A DNA stretch of 64,000 bases from Deltaproteobacteria bacterium (GTDB lineage Bacteria > Desulfobacterota > Desulfomonilia > UBA1062). The stretch spans positions 60,852-124,851 of the forward strand of contig JAKPPU010000212.1 of assembly GCA_029547185.1 (NCBI GenBank), written 5' to 3'. Under the pieces are notes generated by a model that searched no databases, was not told where the DNA came from, and was given only the letters and a program-made list of their open reading frames with translations. This document shows, piece by piece, positions 27,452 to 34,843 of the stretch. Each line of letters begins with the position of its first letter. Position 1 is the first letter of the stretch. The translations under genes were made by a program, and so were the position numbers.

Positions 27452-28411
27452 TTGATATTGGAAATCCTCTTTGGTATAGGTCAGACTATTATGGACGGAT
27501 CATTCGAGAACAGCCTCAGGGAGATCTTTCAGAGTTCGACTCAGTATACCATGCAAATCGGCGAGTACATCCTCGGCTCCGGAGGAAAGCGGCTCAGGCC
27601 AAAGCTCGTCATGCTCATCGGGAGATCGATCGGACTGCCGGATGAGAAGATCCTGCCTGCGGCATACACCGTGGAGCTCATGCATACGGCGAGCCTTCTC
27701 CACGACGACGTCGTCGACTGCACTGAGATACGGCGTGCCCGACCGACCGCCAACCAGGTCTTCGGGGACAAGCCGGCGCTGCTTGCAGGAGACTTCATCA
27801 CGGCCTCGGCAATGGAGACCTTGTGCAGGATAGGCAACTTAAGTCTCGTGGAGACCATGGCTCAAACCATCAAGAAAATGGCAGAGGGCGAGCTCAAGGA
27901 GCTCCAGTACGCGAAGGAGTTCCATGATGACCTCGATACCTACCTCGACATCATCTATCTCAAGACGGCGACGCTCTTCGAGTTCTGCGCATACGCCCCC
28001 GGTATCCTGGCAGAACTCGCCCCTGAAAGCTTAAACGCGCTGAAGAATTACGGTAAGGCTGTCGGCATGGGGTTCCAGATCGTGGATGATATCATCAACC
28101 TGACCCCGTCCAAAAATGACAACAAGGATCCGTTCAACGATATCCTCGAGGGAAAGTCCACCCTGCCGCTCGTCCTCGCTTTCAAGGAAAATCCGGGGAT
28201 TCTGGCGGATGTCGCGGGGCTCACCGATCCTGCGGACAAACAGCGGTTCCTCATACCTCATATCACGCCTTCGATCCTCCGGCAGAGCAGAGATGTAGCC
28301 CATGGGTATCTCGATGATGCCAGGGCGGCCATCCGTGATTCCGGCTTCAACACGGACGAGCTCGCCCGGATACCGGAAGCCATAGCCTCCCAGCTCGATC
28401 ATCGCTTCTGA
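27452..28411 (+). CDS. Polyprenyl diphosphate synthase (IspB-like)
   Basis: An all-trans polyprenyl synthase that extends farnesyl diphosphate to the side chain of quinones or a lipid carrier. The first aspartate-rich motif is HDDVVDCTEIRRARPT and the second is QIVDDIINL; YILGSGGKRLRPKL near the N-terminus binds diphosphate. The start is uncertain: GAGGAGG at 27434-27440 favours the TTG at 27452 (319 residues), a GTG lies at 27440, and the first ATG is at 27491 (306 residues). The chain length of the product cannot be read safely. The gene is divergent from the lipoprotein gene. Confidence 0.9.
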   Translation: MILEILFGIGQTIMDGSFENSLREIFQSSTQYTMQIGEYILGSGGKRLRPKLVMLIGRSIGLPDEKILPAAYTVELMHTASLLHDDVVDCTEIRRARPTANQVFGDKPALLAGDFITASAMETLCRIGNLSLVETMAQTIKKMAEGELKELQYAKEFHDDLDTYLDIIYLKTATLFEFCAYAPGILAELAPESLNALKNYGKAVGMGFQIVDDIINLTPSKNDNKDPFNDILEGKSTLPLVLAFKENPGILADVAGLTDPADKQRFLIPHITPSILRQSRDVAHGYLDDARAAIRDSGFNTDELARIPEAIASQLDHRF

Positions 28412-28501
28412 GTCTTCCTGCTTTCAAGGTTAATGCCATTGATTTTCCGAGCATAGAATCCTATCTTAAGAAATGATCAGACGAGGTGAGAGGATACACT
28501 T

Positions 28502-29440
28502 TTGGAATATAAGGACTACTACAAGATCCTGGGCGTAGAGAGGAATGCCACCCAGGAAGAGATCAAGAAGCGCTACCGGAAGCTCGCGAGGGAATGCCAT
28601 CCGGATACATGCAAGGGCGATCCCAACGCCGAGAAGCGTTTCAAGGAAATCAACGAGGCCTACGAAGTCCTCAAGGACACGGATAAAAGAAAGAGGTACG
28701 ATGCATTAGGGAGCAACTGGCAGGAAGGGCAATCCTTCAGGCCGCCTCCAGGGTTCGAGCACATCTTTGGAGAGGAGGTCTTCGGAGGCTACGGCAGGGG
28801 AGGCAGGTCGCGGACCTTCTCCTTCGATTTCGGGACAGGTGCCGGAAAGGGCGGCGGGTTTTCCGATTTCTTTGAGTCTCTCTTCGGGGATCTCGGCATG
28901 GGAAGCGGAGCTGCTCAGCGATCCGCACCCTTGAAGGGAAGCGATCTGGAGACAGAGGTGAGCATCTCTCTCGAAGAGGCTCACACAGGGACGAACCGGG
29001 AAATCCAGCTGCAGGGAGCCAAAGGCGCCAAGAGGCTCAATGTCAAGATACCCGCGGGGGCCTATGACGGGATGAAGATACGCCTCACAGGCCAGGGCAA
29101 CGTCGGCCCCGGCGGCGCCGGAGACCTCTTCCTCCGGATCAGGCTCTCCGGAAACGGAAAGTACAGGATCGAGGGGAACGATATCGTTGCCGACCTTCCT
29201 GTCACACCGTGGGATGCCGCCCTGGGTACGACAAAAGAGATCCATACCCCTGACGGCACCTACAGCCTCAAGATTCCCGCCGGTGTCTCCTCCGGCCAGA
29301 GGCTGAGGCTCAAGGGCAGGGGTCTGGCTCATAAGGGAGACTTCTTCGCCCAGATCAAGATCGTGCTGCCGAAGAGCCTCACGGCCGAGGAGAAGAGGCT
29401 CTTCACCGAGCTCAAAAAAGTATCCACCTTCGAACCGTAG
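28502..29440 (+). CDS. cbpA: CbpA-like DnaJ-class co-chaperone
   Basis: A 312-residue protein beginning at a TTG behind GAGGTGAGAGG. The J domain (1-70) has the HPD motif ([12 protein letters not shown]). A Gly/Phe-rich stretch follows (about 75-140), then two C-terminal substrate-binding domains. The cysteine-rich zinc domain of true DnaJ is absent, which places it with CbpA/DnaJ class II. It stimulates DnaK; no dnaK or grpE is near. A strong terminator follows 25 bases after the stop. Confidence 0.92.
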   Translation: MEYKDYYKILGVERNATQEEIKKRYRKLARECHPDTCKGDPNAEKRFKEINEAYEVLKDTDKRKRYDALGSNWQEGQSFRPPPGFEHIFGEEVFGGYGRGGRSRTFSFDFGTGAGKGGGFSDFFESLFGDLGMGSGAAQRSAPLKGSDLETEVSISLEEAHTGTNREIQLQGAKGAKRLNVKIPAGAYDGMKIRLTGQGNVGPGGAGDLFLRIRLSGNGKYRIEGNDIVADLPVTPWDAALGTTKEIHTPDGTYSLKIPAGVSSGQRLRLKGRGLAHKGDFFAQIKIVLPKSLTAEEKRLFTELKKVSTFEP

Positions 29441-29464
29441 AGGACCTCTCGTGAGATTCGTACG

Positions 29465-29503
29465 AAATCGTGCCGGCATAAGGGATGCCGGCACGATTTT
29501 TTC
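29465..29503 (+). terminator. Rho-independent terminator after cbpA
   Basis: AAATCGTGCCGGCAT and ATGCCGGCACGATTT pair over 15 bases around a 5-base loop and run into TTTTTT. Confidence 0.9.
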
Positions 29504-29647
29504 GCAATCAGATATGCCCCGAGCTGTTTGCTGCCTCGATCCGATGAACGTGCTCAGTCGATCATACCCCGACAGACAAATCTCTCAGTGCTCGGGCTGT
29601 GCTCATACATGGGGGTGTCTGGTTTCCAGGAGTGCAGAGGGTGTTTC

Positions 29648-29992
29648 TCAGGATGTGACTTTCTCTTTTTTCGCGGGCTTGGCCTTTTTTACCGGCTCGA
29701 AATCGCTCTTTCCATCGAGCTTCAAGTAGACTTGGAGCTTTTTGAACTTTTTCTCTCCGATACCCTTGACCTTGACGACATCGCCCAGCGTCTTGAAGGG
29801 ACCGTTTGCCTTTCTGTATGCCAGAATGTTATTTGCCGTTGAATCGCCCACTCCCGGCAGCAGCCTGAGCTCTTCGATCGTGGCGGTGTTGATGTTGATC
29901 TTCCCCTGTCCCGTTTGCGCCTGCCCGTAGGCCATACTGCCCAGGAGCATAACGGCAAGGACGACTCCAGCCAAAATGGTACACCTCTTCAT
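29648..29992 (-). CDS. Exported helix-hairpin-helix (ComEA-like) protein, paralogue 1
   Basis: From the ATG at 29992 (AAGGAGG nine bases upstream) the product is 114 residues. A Sec signal peptide (CTILAGVVLAVMLLGSMAYGQ) precedes a ComEA-type double helix-hairpin-helix: ININTATIEELRLLPGVGDSTANNILAYR, then GPFKTLGDVVKVKGIGEKKFKKL. The tail is Lys/Pro-rich (VKKAKPAKKEKV), which favours nucleic-acid binding. ComEA proteins bind incoming DNA in the periplasm. This is the copy closest in size to a standard Gram-negative ComEA. It is the last of seven minus-strand exported-protein genes. Confidence 0.88.
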   Translation of the reverse strand: MKRCTILAGVVLAVMLLGSMAYGQAQTGQGKININTATIEELRLLPGVGDSTANNILAYRKANGPFKTLGDVVKVKGIGEKKFKKLQVYLKLDGKSDFEPVKKAKPAKKEKVTS

Positions 29993-30106
29993 TACTGACC
30001 TCCTTTTCATCTGCCCGTAAAGGGCAATCTGTAATTTTTTACGCATAATAAAATAAAAAGTATGAGATGAGAGTCAATACATATCGAGATTATTTTTAAT
30101 GCGAAT

Positions 30107-30140
30107 AAAAGAATGCCGGTGTTCAGCACACCGGCATTCC
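30107..30140 (-). terminator. Terminator of HhH paralogue 2
   Basis: GAATGCCGGTGT and ACACCGGCATTC form the stem. Read on the minus strand it runs into TTTTATT, 47 bases past the stop of the gene at 30188. It has the same AATGCCGG core as other hairpins in this array. Confidence 0.75.
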
Positions 30141-30187
30141 CGTCCTGGATATTCGTATCCGCACGTATGTTTTAAATCGATTCACCC

Positions 30188-30586
30188 TCAGGTGCCCGTG
30201 CGTGATGATCCTCCTGATTCGGGTTCACTCATAGGCTGTGAGCCCGACTGGGGACCGGACGTCTCCCCTTCTTGGGAAGGTCCCTGCTGTGTGCCCGAGG
30301 CCCCCTTGACGGTAACGTAGTCCCGTAGGGAGTCGAGCTTCTGCTGGTCCATTCCTTTCACCCGGGCGAGATCATCCACAGAGGAGAAAGGACCGTTCTC
30401 GTCTCGGAAAGTGACGATGTTCTGTGCCAGCGTCTGGTCTACGCCGGGCACCTGCTGCAGCTGCTGGACCGTTGCGGTATTCAGATCCACCTTTGCCGCC
30501 GTCTGAGTCTTCTTCCCACATGAAGTCATGCAAAGGGTGAGAAACGCTATCAGAATCACTCCTGTTATCATGGTATATCTCTTCAT
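30188..30586 (-). CDS. Exported helix-hairpin-helix lipoprotein, paralogue 2
   Basis: A 132-residue protein with a lipoprotein-like signal peptide (hydrophobic ITGVILIAFLTLCMTSC; the cysteine at about 23 is the likely lipidation site, though Met at -3 is unusual). The HhH core is VDLNTATVQQLQQVPGVDQTLAQNI, then GPFSSVDDLARVKGMDQQKLDSLRDYV. A Gly/Ser/Gln/Glu tail of about 40 residues (QQGPSQEGETSGPQSG) follows. By homology it is expected to bind DNA or act as a protein scaffold outside the inner membrane. It is flanked by its own leader and terminator, so probably monocistronic. Confidence 0.88.
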   Translation of the reverse strand: MKRYTMITGVILIAFLTLCMTSCGKKTQTAAKVDLNTATVQQLQQVPGVDQTLAQNIVTFRDENGPFSSVDDLARVKGMDQQKLDSLRDYVTVKGASGTQQGPSQEGETSGPQSGSQPMSEPESGGSSRTGT

Positions 30587-30720
30587 TGTTCACCCCCCTG
30601 CCAGGATGCTTGACACATCCCGGCTTGTTCTGATCCATCGTATGTTCAGCCGGGAAAACCGGCAGACCATGGGCCTGATTCCACGGTATCCCCGGCATCC
30701 GAGAATCGGCAGGCTTCTCT

Positions 30721-31362
30721 CTATTCTGCCTCGGTCGCATATCGAGGGAAGGGATTCGGTCTGGGTGGACTTACCTCCAGGTCGTATTCAAAGCTCGAAG
30801 CCCCTTGAACCTTGAGGAATGGTCTCGATTTATCGAGTCTCTCCTGGTCTACACCCTGGACATTCATGAGTTCGTCGACCGAATCGAAAGGCCCGTTCGA
30901 CTCCCGGTAGGCTATGATATTATCTGCCAGAGGTCTGTTGATTCCCGGAACGGTGACGAGCTCATCCGAGGATGCCATATTGACGTTGAGCTTGCCTGGC
31001 GGCATGTATTCCTGCGGCTTTCCCTGTGATGAACCTACCCTCTGTCCGCTGCTGCTTTCATTTCCCAGCCCGCGGTTGACTGCTCCGGCCGGTCCAGGAC
31101 TGTCGAATCCCTGGCCCGGACCCGCCTCACCGCTTATTCCCTGCTGGCCGCTGCCGGATATCCCGACTCCGGATATCCCCTCGGTGCCGATACCTTGGCC
31201 TGCATCTCCCTGGCCGGTTGTCCCTGCGCTGGTTACACCCTGGCCGGTAGCTCCCTGACCGGTTGCACCCCCGGAAGCTTCCTTTGCCACACCGTATGAT
31301 CCCATAACCGATAGGAGCATGATTGCCACAATCACTCCAACTATCGCTGTGATCCTCTTCAT
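30721..31362 (-). CDS. Exported helix-hairpin-helix protein with Gly-rich N-terminal spacer, paralogue 3
   Basis: A 213-residue protein. A signal peptide (AIVGVIVAIMLLSVMGSYGVA) is followed by about 95 residues rich in Gly, Gln, Thr and Ser (GATGQGATGQGVTSAGTTG and similar). The HhH core comes late (about 125-190): LNVNMASSDELVTVPGINRPLADNIIAYR, then GPFDSVDELMNVQGVDQERLDKSR. The tail is short and Pro-rich. The long flexible spacer should hold the HhH domain away from the membrane or within a matrix. The leader carries AGGGCACGCAGACAAGGAGG, similar to other genes of the array. Confidence 0.85.
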   Translation of the reverse strand: MKRITAIVGVIVAIMLLSVMGSYGVAKEASGGATGQGATGQGVTSAGTTGQGDAGQGIGTEGISGVGISGSGQQGISGEAGPGQGFDSPGPAGAVNRGLGNESSSGQRVGSSQGKPQEYMPPGKLNVNMASSDELVTVPGINRPLADNIIAYRESNGPFDSVDELMNVQGVDQERLDKSRPFLKVQGASSFEYDLEVSPPRPNPFPRYATEAE

Positions 31363-31527
31363 ATCTTACCTCCTTGTCTGCGTGCCCTTACCGGCTCTTG
31401 TCTCCATGTAAGATAGGTAAAATCATGACATGGCATGTAAAAATTTTTCTAAAGGAACAGAAAAGATCCGATCTCCGCATGCCGCATTGTTTTCAAGCCG
31501 TGCAACTATGGATGGACCTTATGGGTC

Positions 31528-32340
31528 TCAATATCCCGATGACCCGGTCGTGCTGCCTGTCCCGCTCGAACCGCCCGAGCCATACCCGCCGGTTCCACTC
31601 ATTCCTCCGGATCCAAATCCTCCTGTTCCGGTACCGAATCCGCCGGTACCAAATCCTCCAGTGCCGGTCCCGTATCCTCCTGTACCGGTGGAATAACCGC
31701 CGGTTCCAGGGGCAGTATTCGTTCCATATCCTCCGGTGCCGGTGGCATACCCTCCGGCTCCGGGGGCTGTGTTCGTTCCATATCCTCCGGTGCCTGTAGC
31801 ATACCCTCCGGCTCCGGGGGCTGTGTTCGTTCCATATCCTCCGGTGCCGGTAGCGTACCCTCCGGCGCCGGGGGCAGTATTCGTTCCATATCCTCCGGTG
31901 CCGGTAGCGTACCCTCCAGCGCCGGGGGCTGTGTTCGTTCCGTACCCTCCGGTGCCGGTAGCATACCCTCCGGCGCCAGGAGCATTGCCGGTCCCGAATC
32001 CGCCCATTCCTGGAGCGTTGCCGGAGAAATATCCGCCGGTGCCGTATGCGCCTCTCGCTCCGTAGCTGTATCTTCCGGCTCCGGAACCGCCCGTTCCGTA
32101 GCTGTATCTTCCATTACCGGCGCCGTACCCGGTCATTCCACCTGTGCCGTATGTACCGGTGGGGTTTCGTACACCCGCTCCGGACGGGAGAACGCCTCCC
32201 TGGGTTCCTCCCATGGCCTGGAATCTTGTCTGAAAGCCTGCACCCGGTCCAGGCACACCATATCTTCTCTCACAGGATGTAAAACCGAGGGAGAGCACGA
32301 TGATCAGGATGATCTCCATGGCAACGAGATGTATTCTCAT
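31528..32340 (-). CDS. Gly/Tyr/Thr-rich tandem-repeat exported protein
   Basis: A 270-residue protein with a lipoprotein-type signal ending near LSLGFTSC. The mature part is almost wholly Gly, Tyr, Thr, Ala, Asn, Pro and Phe. Five near-identical 18-residue repeats, GAGGYATGTGGYGTNTAP, fill about 122-211, flanked by degenerate copies. The C-terminus is GSTTGSSGY. No HhH domain is present. Such sequence suggests an extended, perhaps self-associating, extracellular structural protein. AAGGAGG stands seven bases before the ATG. The opposite strand also reads through as a Pro/Val repeat, but it has no start signal and I treat it as a shadow. Confidence 0.75.
   Translation of the reverse strand: MRIHLVAMEIILIIVLSLGFTSCERRYGVPGPGAGFQTRFQAMGGTQGGVLPSGAGVRNPTGTYGTGGMTGYGAGNGRYSYGTGGSGAGRYSYGARGAYGTGGYFSGNAPGMGGFGTGNAPGAGGYATGTGGYGTNTAPGAGGYATGTGGYGTNTAPGAGGYATGTGGYGTNTAPGAGGYATGTGGYGTNTAPGAGGYATGTGGYGTNTAPGTGGYSTGTGGYGTGTGGFGTGGFGTGTGGFGSGGMSGTGGYGSGGSSGTGSTTGSSGY
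31705..31975. repeat. 54-bp tandem repeat, five copies, inside the Gly/Tyr repeat gene
   Basis: The 54-bp unit contains TTCGTTCC followed by CCTCCGGTGCC and TACCCTCC; the copies differ mostly at silent positions (for example GGCATA versus AGCGTA). The unit is a multiple of three, so copy number can change without a frameshift. Confidence 0.85.
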
Positions 32341-32429
32341 GGATCACCTCCTTGTCTGCCCTTCCCAAGAAATCCGCAGCATTCATTGAGGAGAAAACCG
32401 AGAGCAACGGCTTGGCCTCAAGGATAAAA

Positions 32430-32470
32430 AGGCAATGCCGGTGCCTCTTGCACAGGCATTGCCTCCTCTT
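32430..32470 (-). terminator. Terminator of HhH paralogue 4
   Basis: AGGCAATGCC and GGCATTGCCT form the stem. On the minus strand it runs into TTTTTATCC, about 40 bases past the stop at 32510. Confidence 0.75.
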
Positions 32471-32509
32471 TTCTCTCTTTGTAGGTTCTTGGATGTCTAA
32501 AGTCCAGTT

Positions 32510-33001
32510 TTAGTACCCGGAGGACCCAGAGCCGCTGCCGGCCCCTGATTCCTCCATGCCTGTACCGCCGGATGGCTCAGCTCCTGCTCCGCCTCCCATG
32601 GGGGCCGCCCCGCCCGACGCCGTTCCCAGCGTGATGTAGCTGCGTATCGAATCGAGCTTCTGCTGGTCCATTCCCTGCACCTTGAGGAGATCATCCACAG
32701 ACGAGAAAGGACCGTTTGCCTCCCTGTAGCTCACGATATTCTGGGCCAGAGTCTGATCTATCCCGGGAACGCTCTGAAGCTCCTCTGCCGATGCGGTATT
32801 TATGTCGACCATTGCCTGGCCTGCTCCCATCTGGGATCCGCTCGGTGCTTCGGCCTGAGGGCTCGATGGCGATTCAGACGGCGCACTTGCCTGGGGAGCT
32901 GTGCCCGTGCCTGCGGCTCCCTGGTTTTTCTCACACGATGAGACTCCGAAAGAAAGCAGTGCGATGAGTATTGCTCCTGCTATAAAAGCATACTTTTTCA
33001 T
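32510..33001 (-). CDS. Exported helix-hairpin-helix lipoprotein, paralogue 4
   Basis: The ATG at 33001 follows AAGGAGGTAAAG and gives 163 residues. The signal peptide ends in a lipobox-like LSFGVSSC. A Ser/Ala/Pro spacer (about 25-60) precedes the HhH core VDINTASAEELQSVPGIDQTLAQNI and GPFSSVDDLLKVQGMDQQKLDSIRSY. A Gly/Ser tail ends in GSGSSGY, an ending it shares with paralogue 5 and the repeat protein. The core is nearly identical to paralogue 2 and to the first core of paralogue 6, which implies recent duplication. Confidence 0.88.
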   Translation of the reverse strand: MKKYAFIAGAILIALLSFGVSSCEKNQGAAGTGTAPQASAPSESPSSPQAEAPSGSQMGAGQAMVDINTASAEELQSVPGIDQTLAQNIVSYREANGPFSSVDDLLKVQGMDQQKLDSIRSYITLGTASGGAAPMGGGAGAEPSGGTGMEESGAGSGSGSSGY

Positions 33002-33106
33002 GTCTTTACCTCCTTTCTTTATTCGTACGCCCTTGGGATTGGTGCTCAGCGACGATATCAACCAACCGGACGTGCTCGTGTTCACCGGCTCTTCCCTAAG
33101 GCATAG

Positions 33107-33137
33107 AAATGCCGGCGCCTTTATGGCACCGGCATTA
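33107..33137 (-). terminator. Terminator-like hairpin of HhH paralogue 5
   Basis: AAATGCCGGCGCC pairs with GGCACCGGCATT around TTTAT, about 45 bases past the stop at 33181. It has the same ATGCCGG core as the other array terminators, with only a short T stretch. Confidence 0.65.
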
Positions 33138-33180
33138 TTTCTCAAGTGGCAACAGCCAACCGGGGCATTGCCTTAAATCC

Positions 33181-33783
33181 TTAATAGCCGGAAGACCCCG
33201 AGCTGCTGTCGGTCCCGCTCGATCCACCGGAGCCTGTGCCCATGTCACCGGTTCCACTTGCTCCACCGGATTCCGAGCCCATGCCGCCTGTTCCACCCGC
33301 ACCGCCGGATTCAGAACCCATGCCGCTGGTTCCCTGCTGGGAGCCTGACGAGGGTGCTGCACCACCTGCCTGTCCTACGGTAAGGCCATAACGCATTTCA
33401 TTGAGCTTCTTCTCGCTGATGCCTTTCACCTTGGTGAGGTCATCCACCGATGTAAAAGGCCCGTTCTCGTCTCTGTACTTCACGATGTTTCTGGCCATGG
33501 ATTTGGTCATACCGGGCACGCTCTCGAGCTCCTTCACCGAAGCAGTGTTGATGTCGACCTGTGCCTGGGTCATACCGCTGGTTCCGGCCGCTCCGCCGCT
33601 GGGCTCCGAGCCCATACCGCTCGTTCCGGACTGACCCATGTCGCTCTGATCGGACGACGTGCCCATCGAGCTTCCACCGCTCTGATCGGATGAGCCGCTC
33701 ATTCCTCCCTCTGCGAATGCTATACCTCCGACGGTAAGCATGAGAAAAAGGATACCTATCGACAGAATGCTATACTTTTTCAT
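33181..33783 (-). CDS. Exported helix-hairpin-helix protein with Ser/Gly/Met tails, paralogue 5
   Basis: A 200-residue protein. The signal peptide (LSIGILFLMLTVGGIAFA) is Sec-type and not a lipobox. A Ser/Gly/Met/Asp-rich spacer (SGSSDQSGGSSMGTSSDQ) leads to the HhH core VDINTASVKELESVPGMTKSMARNIVKYR and GPFTSVDDLTKVKGISEKKLNEMRY (about 75-140). The tail contains repeated GMGSESGGA units and ends in SGSSGY. GGAGG lies seven bases before the ATG. Upstream is the leader hairpin TGCCCCGATAGGGCA followed by GACAAA. Confidence 0.88.
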   Translation of the reverse strand: MKKYSILSIGILFLMLTVGGIAFAEGGMSGSSDQSGGSSMGTSSDQSDMGQSGTSGMGSEPSGGAAGTSGMTQAQVDINTASVKELESVPGMTKSMARNIVKYRDENGPFTSVDDLTKVKGISEKKLNEMRYGLTVGQAGGAAPSSGSQQGTSGMGSESGGAGGTGGMGSESGGASGTGDMGTGSGGSSGTDSSSGSSGY

Positions 33784-33990
33784 ACATTATCCTCCGTAGT
33801 TTGTCTGCCCTATCGGGGCATTTTTGAGATATGGATGTAAAGATATAAGGCTGATGGGATCTCTCAGCTCATGCTGATAAACATGTTATTTCCGGATGTA
33901 CTGATCCTCCATCTTTACTCTCTGAATATGGTATTTTTCAGAGGCTGTTCACTTACATAAAGAACCACATCCCTTAAGGCTTATATATGC

Positions 33991-34536
33991 TTAGCTCCCT
34001 CCGACCTGGACATACTTCTTTATGAGATCCAGTTTATAATTATCAATGCCCCTGATCCTGTTGAGATTATCGACCGATGCAAAAGGACCGTTCGCTTCTC
34101 TGTACTGGATGATGTTCTGCGCCAGAGAGCGGCTGACTCCGGGCACCCTTCTCAGCTGATCGGCCGTGGCTACATTCAGATCCAGCTTTGCCTCGAGGTA
34201 TTTCCGCAATGAATCGAGCTTCTGCTTGTCCATACCCTGGACCTTGGAGAGGTCATCGATCGAGCTGAAAGCACCATTTGCCATCCGGTAGTCCAGGATA
34301 TTCTGAGCCAGGGTCTGATCGATTCCAGGCACGCTCTGAAGCTCCTGAGCCGTTGCCGTATTCACGCTGATTTTCTCGATGGGCTGGCCCATACCTGCAC
34401 CAGCTCCCTGTGCCGAACCGCTGGTTCCCTGCTGCATTCCCTGGCTCGGGCTTGTGCTGCTTTGTCCATATGCCATGCTTCCCAGAGCGAGCATAACAAT
34501 AAGGATCGCCATTGACACTATGATACCCTTTTTCAT
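33991..34536 (-). CDS. Exported protein with two helix-hairpin-helix cores, paralogue 6
   Basis: A 181-residue protein with a Sec signal peptide (IIVSMAILIVMLALGSMAYGQ), a short Gly/Ser/Gln spacer and two complete ComEA-type cores in tandem: ISVNTATAQELQSVPGIDQTLAQNI (about 55-117), then LDLNVATADQLRRVPGVSRSLAQNI (about 118-180). Unlike its paralogues it has no low-complexity tail; it ends soon after the second core. The duplicated core could bind a longer DNA segment or link two partners. It is the first gene of the minus-strand array and is divergent from the trehalose operon. Confidence 0.88.
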   Translation of the reverse strand: MKKGIIVSMAILIVMLALGSMAYGQSSTSPSQGMQQGTSGSAQGAGAGMGQPIEKISVNTATAQELQSVPGIDQTLAQNILDYRMANGAFSSIDDLSKVQGMDKQKLDSLRKYLEAKLDLNVATADQLRRVPGVSRSLAQNIIQYREANGPFASVDNLNRIRGIDNYKLDLIKKYVQVGGS

Positions 34537-34843
34537 GTTTCACCCCCATTGCTTATATGCCTTGTCAGACATCTTCCGTCCCTATCCCTAGAAGTTATAA
34601 AATAGGCACCGATCATATAAACTCAAGATTCGTGCACGGACCACAGACGCCCATGAAAAGGGCGTCAGCCTTGACAATCGGATCGGGATTTCTATATTAA
34701 TTACGTAGGGTAGTGGCTTCTCACAGAAATCAGGTTTTTCCTTCAGTGAAATGTCTTTTTCATATCCGCTTGCACCCTTGACAGGGATCGGGGAATCGAC
34801 AGCAGGAAACGACAGGAACGAACGCTTAAGAAGGAGAAGCTTC
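34537..34843. other. Divergent promoter region between the HhH array and the trehalose operon
   Basis: 307 bases without a gene. It holds the plus-strand promoter annotated at 34671-34698 and, on the other strand, the untranslated leader of HhH paralogue 6, which contains GTCTGACAAGGC. Confidence 0.55.
34671..34698 (+). promoter_or_regulatory. Sigma-70 promoter of the trehalose operon
   Basis: TTGACA (34671-34676) and TATATT (34693-34698) with a 16-base spacer, about 145 bases upstream of the first start codon. Confidence 0.7.

Noticed and set aside
31430..32065. Plus-strand Pro/Val/Ala-rich repeat frames opposite the Gly/Tyr repeat gene
   Set aside because: They mirror the 54-bp repeats of the minus-strand gene, have no ribosome binding site or signal peptide, and the minus-strand gene has both.
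33784..33880. Cyclic-di-GMP (GEMM) riboswitch before the HhH genes
   Set aside because: The leaders contain GGGCA but not the GEMM signatures CAGGGCAAACC and GACGCAAAGC, and are too short.
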